A stretch of DNA of 64,000 bases from Petrolisthes cinctipes (Eukaryota > Arthropoda > Malacostraca > Decapoda > Porcellanidae): NCBI GenBank assembly GCA_033782935.1, contig JAWQEG010001229.1, positions 40,001-104,000 of the forward strand, written 5' to 3'. Under the pieces are notes generated by a model, which saw only the letters and a program-made list of their open reading frames with translations, was not told the origin of the DNA and did not search any database. This document shows positions 1-9,664 of the stretch, one piece after another. Within the stretch, counting starts at the first letter, position 1. Each line of letters opens with the position of its first letter. The position numbers and the translations under genes are program-made.

Positions 1-124
1 TCAAACACAACCTCTAGGTTTTCAGAATAGGAGAATTTTGCCTTGAAATGGACCCCAAAGATTTGTAGTTAGTAGGTTTAACTAGCCACTGCCGTTGTAG
101 AAGTTTGCACTCTAAAATCTGCAA

Positions 125-352
125 TACTGAAGCGTGAGTAGGAAGACTGTGGGTAGTGTCGGTTGTACTACAGTGTAATGAGTTCAGGAAGGAATACGGT
201 TCCCATTTCTTGGTTGTACTACAGTGTTATGGGTTCAGGAAGGAATACGGTCCCTCTGTAGTTTTGAAGTGTAAGTAGGACGACTGTGGGTAGTGTCGGT
301 TGTACTACAGTGATTTATGGGTTCAGGAAGGAATACGGTCCCCAAATGTTAC
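125..352. repeat. Intronic tandem/direct repeat next to the SORD exon 5 donor
   Basis: The string GGTTGTACTACAGTG followed by GTTCAGGAAGGAATACGG occurs three times (near 161, 212 and 298). A longer unit starting GACTGTGGGTAGTGTCGG occurs at about 145 and 280. The last copy ends directly at the exon 5 donor. Bases 1-124 show nothing else. Confidence 0.75.
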
Positions 353-537
353 CGGTGACGATGATCTTGGTGGCACCCATGGCCTTGGCGGCGACCAGAC
401 AGAGAAGACCAATGGGACCGGCACCAGTGATGAGGACAGAACAGCCGAACTTAATCTCAGCACGGCGGCAAGCGTGGACGGCCACGGCAAGAGGCTCCAT
501 CATGGCACCTTCCTCGTCCGTCACATTGTCCGGCAGT
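353..537 (-). CDS. SORD: SORD coding exon 5 (start of NAD-binding domain)
   Basis: 185 bases, residues LPDNVTDEEGAMMEPLAV to KIIVT plus one base. Acceptor TTTCCTGCAG|ACTGCC, donor ACCG|GTAACA. Contains Glu151 and the dinucleotide-binding GAGPIG. The next exon lies before position 1. Tandem repeats touch both sides (125-352 and 548-860). Confidence 0.92.
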
Positions 538-2196
538 CTGCAGGAAAGGAGAGAAGGAAGAGGTTCATTGTATACATTAACTTTGATCTATTTATATACT
601 TTTTATGTCTACTGTATATTCATTTAACCATATTATCCATTTTTGTACACGATTGGTTGAAGAGAGATAAAGAGGATCATTGTATACATTATCTTTGATC
701 TACTTATCTTCTTTTTATTTATGTGTCTGTTCATTTAACCATATTGTCCATTTCTGTACACGATTGGTTGAGGAGAGAAGAAGAGGTTCATTGAATACAT
801 TAAATTTGATCTACTTATCTTCTCTTTATGTGTCAATTCTTATAACCACTATTGTACAGTTGAGCAAGTAGAAAGTGCAAGAAACATCTGGCTGTATAAT
901 TATGTCAACATCTTCACCACCACTCAAAGTTCAGCCAATCACGTTCCACCTTACATTGGCTTTGGGTTTCCAGTGATTCATTCAGAAAGATATGAGGGCT
1001 TACTACAAACAATTGCCAGATGTTGTTGGATTGTACATTTGTATACACGTTTGGTTGACTATATAATTTGGCACTGAAATAATTTACCCAAAGACATGAT
1101 GGAGGGACAAGATCAGGAGATATGCTAGGAGAGATTATTAGAATTGGTGACATACGACAAATCTAAATGAATGGGAATGAAAGAGTCCTTTGTGCTACAG
1201 TGGAATGAAATAGAGGCTGATGATGATGATGATGATGATGATTATGAAGATGGTTGCGTTTACTCTGGCATTCATTAAGTAGTTCAGAATTCACATACCC
1301 TATATGAATCACTAGAGTCAATCAGTCTTTGCTGCTTCACGACTTTTTTCTGAGATAACCAATTGTAACAAAAGTTCATCACGAACTTTGCAGTGTGACT
1401 TACTTGTAGGTGAAATTTGCCTTGTTGATATAGTATTTGCCGAGCATGCCTGGGTAGATCACGACATCCTTGTGGAAAGTGGCCTTGTCACACACGTTGT
1501 ACTTGCTGTTGTAGCACATGTCACAGGCGAGACAAGGGTTACCTGGCTCCATGACCACACGATCACCTGAGATGGAGGAGGTGAGGAGTGAGTCATCGAG
1601 TATCCAACTGGGAATAGTCAATTTTTTCTATCTAGCTACTTATGTATCTATTTATATCTGTTTATTTCTATCTATATGTCTACCTATGTATCTATTTATA
1701 TCTGTTTATTTCTATCTATCTGTTTACTTATGTATCTATTTATATCTGTTTATTTCTATCTATCTGTCTACATATGTATCTATTTATATCTGTTTATTTC
1801 TGTCTATCTGTCTACCTATATATCTATTTATATCTGTTTATTTCTATCTATCTGTTTACTTATGTATCTATTTATATCTGTTTATTTCTATCTATCTGTC
1901 TACATATGTATCTATTTATATCTGTTTATTTCTATCTATCTGTCTACTTATGTATCTATTTATATCTGTTTATCTCTATTTATCTATCTATCTATCTGTC
2001 TGTCAATCTATCAATCTATCTCTGTTGCCCGACGCCACATTCCCAGATGAGGTGACCATTAAGAAACCCCATCCAGGTATATCTGAACGTTATCTGACGG
2101 TAAATAGGTGTGTGTGTGTGTGTGTGTGTAATAATAATAATAAGCGGTTGCAGGCTGAGTGCGTGTGTGTGTGTGTGTGTGTGCGTGTGTGTGTGG

Positions 2197-2234
<38 letters not shown>

Positions 2235-5200
2235 AACAATCTCATGCACCTATTTCTTTATCATTCTTTATCATCTATTCATTATGTTCTTCATCTTCAT
2301 ATGCAGGTGGACAAGTCCCAGAGTTGCCGTACAAAGATAGGTGTATCAGCAAGCGGTATAGTTATGATAGTCTTTCAAAGATTCCCGCCGCTTCTCATCT
2401 CAATACAAGAGATAAGATACCAACCAGATACGTCGTCGGGCCTGATAGATGCCACAGGTAAGCCACTTGACAATGAGAATCTTATAATCTTATTTTATTG
2501 TAACCCTATGACTGCAAAACATAGCCTAAGTATATTCTCTACCTAACGCCAGATGATTTATGTCACCATCTGTTACCTCCACATAGTTACCAAATAGTTA
2601 CTCATGCAGGATCCGGGCCTCTGAACGATTCTAGCCGGGTAAAGTATCATGAGGTCAACATTTAGGCTTTCTGTATACAGTTTAAATGGTATAGGAAAAC
2701 AGAAGGCTATTGAAAGGTCGATTGTTTCCCTTGTGCTCTTCCTCGCTGCTTCTCACTACCACTCTCCCATCTCATAATATCACCTCGGCTTCATTCTATG
2801 TCAACATATCATTGCTTCTTTTCCCAAATTACCTGCCATCATAATTAAATCAAACATTTTCTCCACTACCACATCTCATAACTTCCACTCCCCTCATCAC
2901 TCACTCACTCACCAACACCCCTCATCACTCACTCACTCACCAACACCCCTCATCACTCACTCACCAACACCCCTCATCACTCACTCACTCACCAACACCC
3001 CTCATCACTCACTCACTCACCAACACCCCTCATTACTCACTCACCAACACCCCTCATCACTCACTCACTCACCAACACCCCTCATCACTCACTCACTCAC
3101 AAACACCCCTCATCACTCACTCACTCACCAACACCCCTCATCACTCACTCACTCACCAACACCCCTCATTACTCACTCACCAACACCCCTCATCACTCAC
3201 TCACCAATACCCCTCATCACTCACTCACCAACACCCCTCATCACTCACTCACCAATACCCCTCATCACTCACTCACCAACACCCCTCATCACTCACTCAC
3301 TCACTCACCAACACCCCTCATCACTCACTCACTCACCAACACCTCTCATTACTCACTCACCAACACCCCTCATCACTCACTCACCAACACCCCTCATCAC
3401 TCACTCACTCACCAATACCCCTCATCACTCACTCACTCACCAACACCCCTCATCACTCACTCACTCACCAACACCCCTCATTACTCCCCTCACACACCAC
3501 CCCTCAACATTCACACACCACTACCCTCATCACTCACTCACACCCCTCATCACTCACTCACTCACCAACACCCCTCATTACTCCCCTCACACACCACTAC
3601 CCTCACTCACTTTCACATACATACATAAATACACACATACATACATACCAGGCTTGAGATGGGTGACGTCCTTCCCCACCTTGGCCACCACACCACTTGC
3701 CTCGTGCCCTACACCACTTGGATACGTTAGGGGCGAGTCGATCAGTTTTCCCTTGTACACCATACCCAGGTCCGTACCACACAGACCCACCTTGGACATT
3801 CGGGTGAGCACCTCTGATTACAGGAGAAAAAAATAGGAATGAATGAAATTGGTAGGTAGGAAAGAGGACTGTGATGAAAGGAAGATGCAACACTTCTGAT
3901 CTCAGGAGAAAAAAAGGAAAAGGATAGGTAGGAAAGAGGACTGTGATGAAAGGAAGATGCAACACTTCTGATCTCAGGAGAAAAAAAGGAAAAGGATAGG
4001 TAGGAAAGAGGACTGTAATGAAAGGAAGATGCAACACTTCTGATCCCAGTAAAAATTAAATAAAAATAAATGAATGAAAAGGATAGGTAGGAAAGAAGAC
4101 TGTGTTGAAAGGAAGATGCAACAGTGTTTATGAATGAATCTAATATTAGTCCAGTGTCGGGACGTAAGAAAAATATAACAAAGGGGGATTGTGGATTACT
4201 AAACAAATGGAAATGAGGTCCAGAGGATGACGATGAATATGTTTTATAGCGATTGTACTGTAAGCTTGTTATTCTCTCCTGAGGTGCCACCATATTGAAG
4301 ACATTGGTTTCGTGGCATAGTTTGGAGGAATCCCTTGCCTTTATTTTTTGGTGACCGTAAAGATTGTCTATTAGTGTGTTCTTTAATCATCTTATACGTT
4401 AATCCAAAAATATTATTCTGAACGTAAACTAATGTGCAGTAACTAAGTAGAATGATCATTAACTATTGGACGTGTGGGACAGTTAATTTATCTTTAGCTT
4501 CTCCTCACACTGTAACACAACATCACAAACCACAACATATTACCCACATCGAGAAGGATAACAACCGATAGTTCTGGTTGGTACATATGCAGAGAGCCAA
4601 CTTTGATTACTTAAAGCAATGTGATTACTCATGTGTGCTTATTAGTTGGTTGGTGGGTTAGTGAACATGATACTTCAAATTCTAACTGATGGATTTTTAT
4701 CACACTTAACAGAATGATTGGAAATTATGACTGCTAGAAGTGATTACATTTTGGTGGATTCAGGTTAAGGTTCAAGGTCAGAAATGCATATAATGATTTA
4801 CAACTGAATGGCAAGAATGAGGATACAATACATGTTGCTGCATCCGTAGAGTTTATTAGGCGTTTGCAAAGGTAGTGTACAGCCGCAGTCCAATATCCAC
4901 CGACACTTTGCTTAAATCGTAGTAAATATCTTGGTAATAAAAAACAACACATACATGATTTTGCAGCACCTCATAATAACAATTGAGGGGGTTGAGTTGA
5001 CGTAAGGTGTTGTATGGTAATATTTAGACATGATAATGATATATTTGCACGATGGAAGGAGAGTGTTCGTGGTTATTTGATTGTGGCTGTACATGCTCGT
5101 CGAATGTCTTTTTAGTTCTATTTTATCCTCACCACCTTGGGCTGTACTGAAGCCTAGATATGGAGGTTTTAAGAATGTCATTGGCTTCAAGGCAATGGAC

Positions 5201-6351
5201 CAAATTTTGGAACGCCAGGATTATCTCTATTTTAAGAGAATGAGAGTTAACAATGCTGCTTGTGCCATGCAGCCAGAACTGTGGGTGATGAGTACAGCTA
5301 CAATCAAATATCCACCGACACTTTCCTTCCATCGTATTAAATATCTTTGTAATAAAGAACAACACGTGTATGATTTTGCAGCACCTCATAATAATAATTG
5401 AGGGGGTTGAGTTGACATTAGGTGTTGTGAGATTATAGTTTGATATGATACTGATTTATTTGCACGATGGAAGGAAAGTGTCGGTAGTTATTTGATTTTG
5501 GCTGTACATGTTCTTATATTGATTGTGTGAATGTGTACTGGCTGAATTATAAAGCTAGTTCATTTGTCACTGCAGTACGTTACGTTACATTGCTACCCTT
5601 AGTATGAAGAGATAATAAGATTAATTGTGGATCAAAATAACGTGTTTCTGCTCTGGGAAAATCCAGTGGGCAACAGTGGCCGATTTCTTGTGAGCCTCAG
5701 GTTTCAAGATGACTTTAACAACAACAACAACAATGATAATCTGATTTAAGTTAACAAAGGTAAATATCTCGGTTCAAACAGGAAGTGAATCTATCCATCA
5801 ATTCAAGATCCTAAGAATGACAACGAAGGCACAGTTTTATAGGTTTACATACCATTTGACTTCAGCTCTGGAAGCAGCTGCTTTACCTAAAAGAGGAAAT
5901 ATTATTAACATTTACATTTACTAATGAATTATTGATAAAGTTGATGAAAGAGGATACAAAAGATAACATTCAGAGATGGATGCACATTTTATCTTGGTAC
6001 ATTTTGATCAGTTTAAGTGGTGTCATAAGAGCCTGTCAAGTATTATGCACATGTAATTTTCCTCCTACGTTCACAACCACAATTCATTGTTCGTTCACAT
6101 TTTCGAAGAATTGCAATTTCAGTATATTTCGCGGCATGGTTTGGAGAAATGAGTAGCCTCTATATCACTGAGAAAATGTTGTATCCCCCAAGACCCAGGA
6201 TGAGTGGATAACTGCGATTCATCTAATAGTTATGAGTACCGGGACTATAGGCCTATTATTCCACTGGTATGGGAAGGCACACTTGGGATCAACACACATG
6301 TTTATTTAATCCACCTTACCGGGTTTTCATTAGCCTTGGCAGTCAACTTTA

Positions 6352-6401
<50 letters not shown>

Positions 6402-6447
6402 CTGTGAGTTTGTTGAAGCCGGTGAGCTCTACGAATGTGTTCTCCAT
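353..6447 (-). CDS. SORD: Sorbitol dehydrogenase, 5' part of gene (coding exons 1-5; 3' exons outside window)
   Basis: Zinc-dependent medium-chain dehydrogenase that oxidises sorbitol to fructose with NAD+ in the cytosol (polyol pathway). Coding segments in transcript order are 6447-6400, 5886-5853, 3813-3649, 1566-1404 and 537-353. Every junction has GT-AG ends and the phases agree, giving 198 codons plus one base. Visible residues: GLCGTD (Cys39) and GHEASG (His64, Glu65) for catalytic zinc, MMEPLAV (Glu151), a structural-zinc cluster PCLACDMC with NVC (Cys94, 97, 100, 108), and GAGPIG (175-180) of the NAD-binding Rossmann fold. The structural-zinc cysteines are kept, unlike the human enzyme. 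The start at 6447 aligns with the family N-terminus and has an AAC before ATG. The family is about 350 residues, so roughly 150 C-terminal residues are missing past the window edge. No frameshift is seen. Family call is secure; substrate is by homology. Confidence 0.9.
548..870. repeat. About 110-bp tandem repeat upstream of the SORD exon 5 acceptor
   Basis: Three diverged copies, each with GAGAGA, then TTCATTG, TACATTA, TTTGATCTA, CATTTAACCATATT and GTACACGATTGGTTGA. The repeat starts within about 10 bases of the exon 5 acceptor. The rest of this intron, 871-1403, is unique A/T-rich DNA with a short GAT run near 1215. Confidence 0.75.
1404..1566 (-). CDS. SORD: SORD coding exon 4 (structural zinc loop)
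   Basis: 163 bases, residues GDRVVMEPGNP to INKANFTYK, containing the four-cysteine structural zinc cluster at residues 94-108. Acceptor CCATCTCAG|GTGATC, donor CAA|GTAAGT. The position where vertebrate enzymes read DDGNLCRFY is here IYPGMLGKYY, a plausible lineage difference near the substrate cleft. Confidence 0.92.
1618..2015. repeat. TATC-rich minisatellite in SORD intron 3
   Basis: About ten copies of a 37-40 bp unit built from TATCTATTTATATCTG, TTTATTTCTATC and TATCTGTCTAC, ending in plain TATC repeats. The unit leaves all three plus-strand frames open over long stretches, so ORFs called here are spurious. Confidence 0.9.
2023..2076 (+). CDS. Candidate exon of an unrecognised gene nested in SORD intron 3 (left boundary unknown)
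   Basis: Reads PDATFPDEVTIKKPHPG on the plus strand and ends at donor CCAG|GTATAT. No AG acceptor is visible upstream because the exon abuts the TATC array, so the start is unknown. The donor phase matches the acceptor at 2307, giving HPGGQVPELPYKD across the junction. The peptide is hydrophilic and protein-like but I do not recognise it. Confidence 0.3.
2107..2233. repeat. GT microsatellites
   Basis: Two runs of GT (about 2109-2129 and 2161-2233) separated by TAATAATAATAATAAGCGG, between the two candidate nested exons. Confidence 0.95.
2307..2457 (+). CDS. Candidate exon of an unrecognised gene nested in SORD intron 3
   Basis: Acceptor CTTCATATGCAG|GTGGAC and donor CACAG|GTAAGC bound 151 bases. 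In the frame set by the upstream donor it reads GGQVPELPYKDRCIS, continues through KIPAASHLNTRDKIP and ends GPDRCH. It is rich in charged and polar residues, as expected of real coding sequence. Orientation is opposite to SORD. No family is recognised and no further exon could be joined with confidence (8398-8587 is a weak candidate). Confidence 0.4.
2880..3600. repeat. ACTCACTCACC / AACACCCCTCATC minisatellite
   Basis: More than 25 copies of a 20-28 bp unit, CAACACCCCTCATC followed by two to four ACTC steps. It ends about 50 bases before the SORD exon 3 donor. The strand is almost free of G. The 2458-2880 stretch before it is unique intron sequence. Confidence 0.95.
3649..3813 (-). CDS. SORD: SORD coding exon 3 (catalytic zinc ligands)
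   Basis: 165 bases, from EVLTRMSKVGLCGTD to HLKPG, carrying Cys39, His64 and Glu65. Acceptor is CTCCTGTAATCAG; donor is CCTG|GTATGT, followed by a TATG-rich stretch. Both flanks are tandem repeats: the 28-bp minisatellite downstream (2880-3600) and a 71-bp repeat upstream (3814-4130) that repeats the acceptor itself. Confidence 0.92.
3814..4130. repeat. 71-bp tandem repeat duplicating the SORD exon 3 acceptor region
   Basis: Four to five copies. On the minus strand each has a CTTTTTTTCTCC-like pyrimidine tract, a GATCAG end and then AAGTG. The copy next to the exon ends TAATCAG|AGGTGC and is the real acceptor. The unit is near a multiple of three, so it also creates a spurious repetitive ORF (LHLPFITVLFPTYP repeats). 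Confidence 0.88.
4131..4870. other. SORD intron 2, largely unique
   Basis: No coding sequence seen. A half copy of the dispersed hairpin element (GGCATAGTTTGGAGGAATC) lies at about 4312-4333. Confidence 0.5.
4875..5510. repeat. Two diverged copies of a 220-bp foldback element
   Basis: Copy 1 is about 4875-5095 and copy 2 about 5288-5510. In each, a left arm containing TATCCACCGACACTTT is the reverse complement of a right arm containing AAGTGT and TTTGATTNTGGCTGTACATG. The middle part, with GCACCTCATAATAA and TTGAGGGGGTTGAGTTGAC, is shared directly. No coding capacity. Confidence 0.65.
5853..5886 (-). CDS. SORD: SORD coding exon 2, a 34-nt micro-exon
   Basis: Acceptor CCTCTTTTAG and donor G|GTATGT flank 34 bases encoding VKQLLPELKSN plus the first base of Glu28. 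Joined to exon 3 it gives PELKSNEVLTRM, matching the family pattern PEPxxNEVLLRM. Phases fit on both sides (0 in, 1 out). The exon begins GTAAAG, so its acceptor is also a donor-like AG|GTAAAG. Confidence 0.78.
6355..6398. repeat. ATT microsatellite touching the SORD exon 1 donor
   Basis: About fourteen ATT units. On the minus strand (SORD sense) these are AAT units that begin inside the donor GTAATA. Confidence 0.95.
6400..6447 (-). CDS. SORD: SORD coding exon 1 (16 codons, start ATG)
   Basis: Encodes MENTFVELTGFNKLTV in phase 0. Aligned without gaps to the family N-terminus, its Gly10 and Leu14 match conserved positions and it joins exon 2 cleanly. The donor is GTG|GTAATA, and the intron then runs straight into an AAT microsatellite (6355-6398). 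Upstream UTR is about 6448-6520; TG repeats and a TATATA near 6640 lie further upstream. Confidence 0.72.
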
Positions 6448-6524
6448 GTTGGTGCGTAGAGTGAATGCTTGGTACTGACTGAAGCTGCTGCTGTGGACAC
6501 ACTCTCCTTAATCTGACCTTGGGT

Positions 6525-6632
6525 ATGTACACACACACACACGTTTGTTTATCTGATGTTAAGTACACACACACACACACTCTCTCACTCTCTCTCCTTT
6601 ATCGTACCTTGGGTACACACATACACACACAG
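6525..6632. repeat. CA microsatellites upstream of SORD exon 1
   Basis: Three CA runs, each just after a diverged copy of ATCTGACCTTGGGTA. They lie 80-190 bases upstream of the SORD start codon, in the likely 5' UTR or promoter. The 6640-7180 stretch beyond holds a TATATATTA near 6643 and otherwise nothing recognised. Confidence 0.8.
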
Positions 6633-7187
6633 AGGACAGGGTATATATTATGAAATACCCTCCCATTTTTATAGCAGGATATGTATGTAATTTTCATAGG
6701 TGGTCATTGCGGTTTCATGCCATGCTTTTAAAATGTGGTGGCCAGGCTGGTTATGTAAAATTTATATCAGTGTCATCATTACTCTACACACAACCCGCTC
6801 TCCTTTAAACCTTGCTGTTGTGGCGCCTAATATCAATCAAACAAGTCACTCATGATAGAAACGAACCCACCTAGGCTAGAGCTTCAATAACTCGTGGCAG
6901 TCTAGATCTGCCAGGGCCCGTATTCATGAAAGCAAAGTTCACTCAACTTAAGATTTTATTCGTAAGCATTCATAGTACCCGACACTGCTTCGAATTCATA
7001 AATGCAGCTCACACAAATGGAATAGCAAAACCATTCACTGCTTCGATATGAACCTGCGTTCGAATACATATTACATAACATGTATTATACGAAACATGAG
7101 GAATAAAAAAGTAAATCGAGGACATAGACAGTGGTGGTCGCCCGCCTCCCACCCTCCCGAGTCCTCCTGTACCCGATCGTGCTTGTA

Positions 7188-7243
7188 CCCAAGGCCAAGA
7201 CCAATAAGACTAACTAGTTAGTCTTATTGGTCTTGCCCAAGGC
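7188..7243. mobile_element. 40-bp perfect palindrome flanked by an 8-bp direct repeat (minimal hAT-like relic)
   Basis: 7196-7235 is a perfect palindrome with no spacer, arm CAAGACCAATAAGACTAACT. It is bounded exactly by CCCAAGGC at 7188-7195 and 7236-7243. An 8-bp target duplication with inverted ends starting CA fits the hAT superfamily; here the interior is gone and the two ends are fused. The hAT assignment is inference. Confidence 0.6.
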
Positions 7244-8190
7244 CACCACTCACCCCCAAACACTCCCTCCCCCAAACACTCCCTCTCCAACAACTGCCAC
7301 AGTGTTACCATATCTGGACTGCCACAAGTTACTGCACCTCTATTCCCAGGGGGTGGGGGGGGGAGTCCGTTTCTTTTAAGAGTAATTGTACTATATTGAC
7401 CACAAGAATTCGTACACACGCTGTTGTTGTCGAGGGTTTACAACATATAGAAATTATGAGACTACGTAAATCCAATACAACATTACTATTAGGTTTGTTA
7501 TTTTGCAGTCCCTGAGTCACTTGGTAGACCATTCACTGCAATACTCTCAGAATAATGACCACTCCTTCCAAATAGCCTGTTTAAGAATTCCTGTGACCAA
7601 CCAACCGTACTTCACAACTGTTCATTCCCTCGAGAGCCAGTCCGAATATGCCTGAATCGTCTCTGGTTTGAACGATAAAACAGTTCGCTGATTTAACTCC
7701 TCTGTTGTTTATTCGTTCGAAGCACAGGTGATTCAGATATATGTATATTTTACATTGACCGGCTGAGGGAATGAACTCTTGTGCACCATAATACAAATCA
7801 CATTTCCAAAGGTCTGCAGACTTTATAAAGAGAAAATAGACCAAGAATTATTCCTGTGTGCATTGTGTAGACAGGACAATTTGTGACACATGCTTTCATC
7901 CACATTTGCTCTTATTTAACAAACCACGTGAATCATAGTAGCATATCTGTTTATTCATGGTAATCCTTATTATATAACATTACTGTATTATTATTGTTAT
8001 TAGTAGTATAGTATTTGTAGTAGTAGTGGTGATAGACAGATAATATTAACCATAAATATTTGTAGTTTTTCTGGGTAATATGCTATTTTCATTAGTTTGT
8101 CAAAATACAGTAACAAACTCGATATAAGCAGCTGACAGGTTTAAAATGAGGGTCACCGTCACCGTGCATCCTGTTATAGTCATATTGAAG
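7244..8190. other. Intergenic, nothing recognised
   Basis: Unique A/T-rich DNA with a short G run near 7350 and TAGTAG repeats near 8005-8030. Open frames on the minus strand are short and resemble no family. Confidence 0.5.
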
Positions 8191-8193
8191 AGC

Positions 8194-8290
8194 TTTGATG
8201 ATTCCTCCAAACAACCCAACGAAACAAATCCTCTTCATCGTGTATGAAGTAAGCTGTGTTCTGGCATACTTTGGAGGCATCAGCAGCCCT
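8194..8290. mobile_element. Dispersed hairpin element, copy 1
   Basis: Left arm GATGATTCCTCCAAAC and right arm TGGCATACTTTGGAGGCATC are inverted copies separated by a short loop. Diverged relative to the copies at 10687 and 56473. Confidence 0.6.
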
Positions 8291-8397
8291 TCTGTTTAAC
8301 TACAGGAGGGATTACAACCCCATTTCTATCATCTTCTAAACTATATTATGTGACATGAAACATACGATTTAAGTGTTACTAATAGGGAATCTGTTTG

Positions 8398-8587
8398 TTT
8401 CGTAGCATAGTTTGGAGGAGTCAGTTGCTCCCTCAACATCATGGACCGTCTCGACCCCTATCTATGACTCGAAGCTTCAAAACACCGAGACGCAAAGGTG
8501 GAAACTGGAAAGATGATGGTCACAGTCAGTCACCGACTGTCAGTGCACACCCAGCAGTGGTAGAGAGATGTGTGTATTGCAGCAGAG
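8398..8587 (+). CDS. Candidate exon, unrecognised
   Basis: Open plus-strand frame containing MTRSFKTPRRKGGNWKDDGH and then AVVERCVYCSRG, ending at donor CAGAG|GTGAGG. The composition looks coding, but the left edge overlaps a half copy of the hairpin element (GTAGCATAGTTTGGAGG) and the acceptor is unclear. It could belong to the same plus-strand gene as 2307-2457; that link is only a guess. Confidence 0.22.
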
Positions 8588-8599
8588 GTGAGGCTTTGT

Positions 8600-9449
8600 T
8601 TTTTTTTTTCATCTCAATAATTTTTTATTTCTCTCTCTTTCAATTATGCTTTATCACTCGGTTTTATTATTTCCTTTATCGTGCTCATTTCTCCTTCCTA
8701 GCCATCTTTCAGTCCTTTTGTACCCATGTATTCCACTACGTCTCGCTTCTTCCGCTTCTCCATCTAACTTTTCTCTTCGCTATTCGCCTCCCCCCCCCCC
8801 CCCATTTCTAGTATACCTGCATTCGCCCCCCATCCCTTCTGATCAGAGGCTATTAATCTGTTGACTCCTGTCAAGTCATTTTACCGCCTTGTTCTTTGAT
8901 TGTTGTTGTTGGTTGCTGTCAGTCTTTTCCTTAATAACTACCTACGTCTTTCTGGCCCAGCTTCACACTCGACTCCCGCTCTGCCTGCCTTCTCATTTTG
9001 TACCTTGATGACCATTTTGGTAGGTTCTTGACAACTATACACTACAACAAAGTGTATGAATTATAATATTCAACACCAGTCATGAATCTCTACCATCCTC
9101 ACATCCTACTTCTCCCGAATCACAGTATAGTTCCTCTGATCAGGACAGAACTATTGACCCCCATTGTAGGCTACCCTTTGTTTTGGAGATATATATATAT
9201 AGTACATTAAAAAATAAAGTTATTCCTTTGAATTGGTCCGTAAGGATGATATGCTCAGCCCCAGTCACTCCATCAATTCCCTCTTTTCCTTCTATCTCCA
9301 TGGTTGTTGTCCCACCTCTCTATCACCTTTTCCCTCATCATACATGGTCTTCTAGGCCTAGGGCAGTCTTCTTTAATCATCTATCCCTTATATTGGTATA
9401 TGTTCCAGTTTTGAGTTTCCTTGACAAGAACTAAGCTTTTAGGCAGATG
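8600..9449. other. Pyrimidine-rich intergenic DNA
   Basis: Long T/C-rich stretch with a C run near 8791-8804 and the sequence CCCCATCCCTTC. No gene or transposon recognised. Confidence 0.5.
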
Positions 9450-9451
9450 TA

Positions 9452-9662
9452 CACTCGCCAGCACTGCCGAGTGGACAGGGGCTCACACATATTAAGAGAT
9501 GTAGCACTACTGTGATTATTTAGCTCGAAACAATCCACGTTGGTGAGATGGAGTATCCTCGATACACTAGTACATGAAGTGAACTTTGTTGCTTAAGGAA
9601 CTGAATCACTTAAATCTCTTAAACATGTGAGCCCCTGTACCACGCGGCAGTGCTGGCGACTG
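9452..9662. mobile_element. TA-flanked MITE 1 of an adjacent pair
   Basis: Ends CACTCGCCAGCACTGCCG and, reversed, CAGTCGCCAGCACTGCCG; inverted similarity continues through GGACAGGGGCTCACA for about 45 bases. TA at 9450-9451 and 9663-9664 is the target duplication. 211 bp, no coding sequence; a Tc1/mariner-type target site. Confidence 0.85.
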
Positions 9663-9664
9663 TA

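Noticed and set aside
1518..2546. 342-codon plus-strand frame
   Set aside because: Mostly the TATC minisatellite and GT repeats; only the short segments at 2023-2076 and 2307-2457 look coding, and in a spliced frame.
2880..3600. CRISPR-like array
   Set aside because: Repeats are contiguous with no unique spacers and the genome is eukaryotic; it is a minisatellite.
3603..4293. Minus-strand frames with repeated LHLPFITVLFPTYP
   Set aside because: Produced by the 71-bp tandem repeat in SORD intron 2, not a protein.
7581..7844. 87-codon minus-strand frame ending in EVRLVGHRNS, checked as a possible SORD first exon
   Set aside because: Does not align with the SORD N-terminus and lacks a donor in the right phase; 6400-6447 fits instead.
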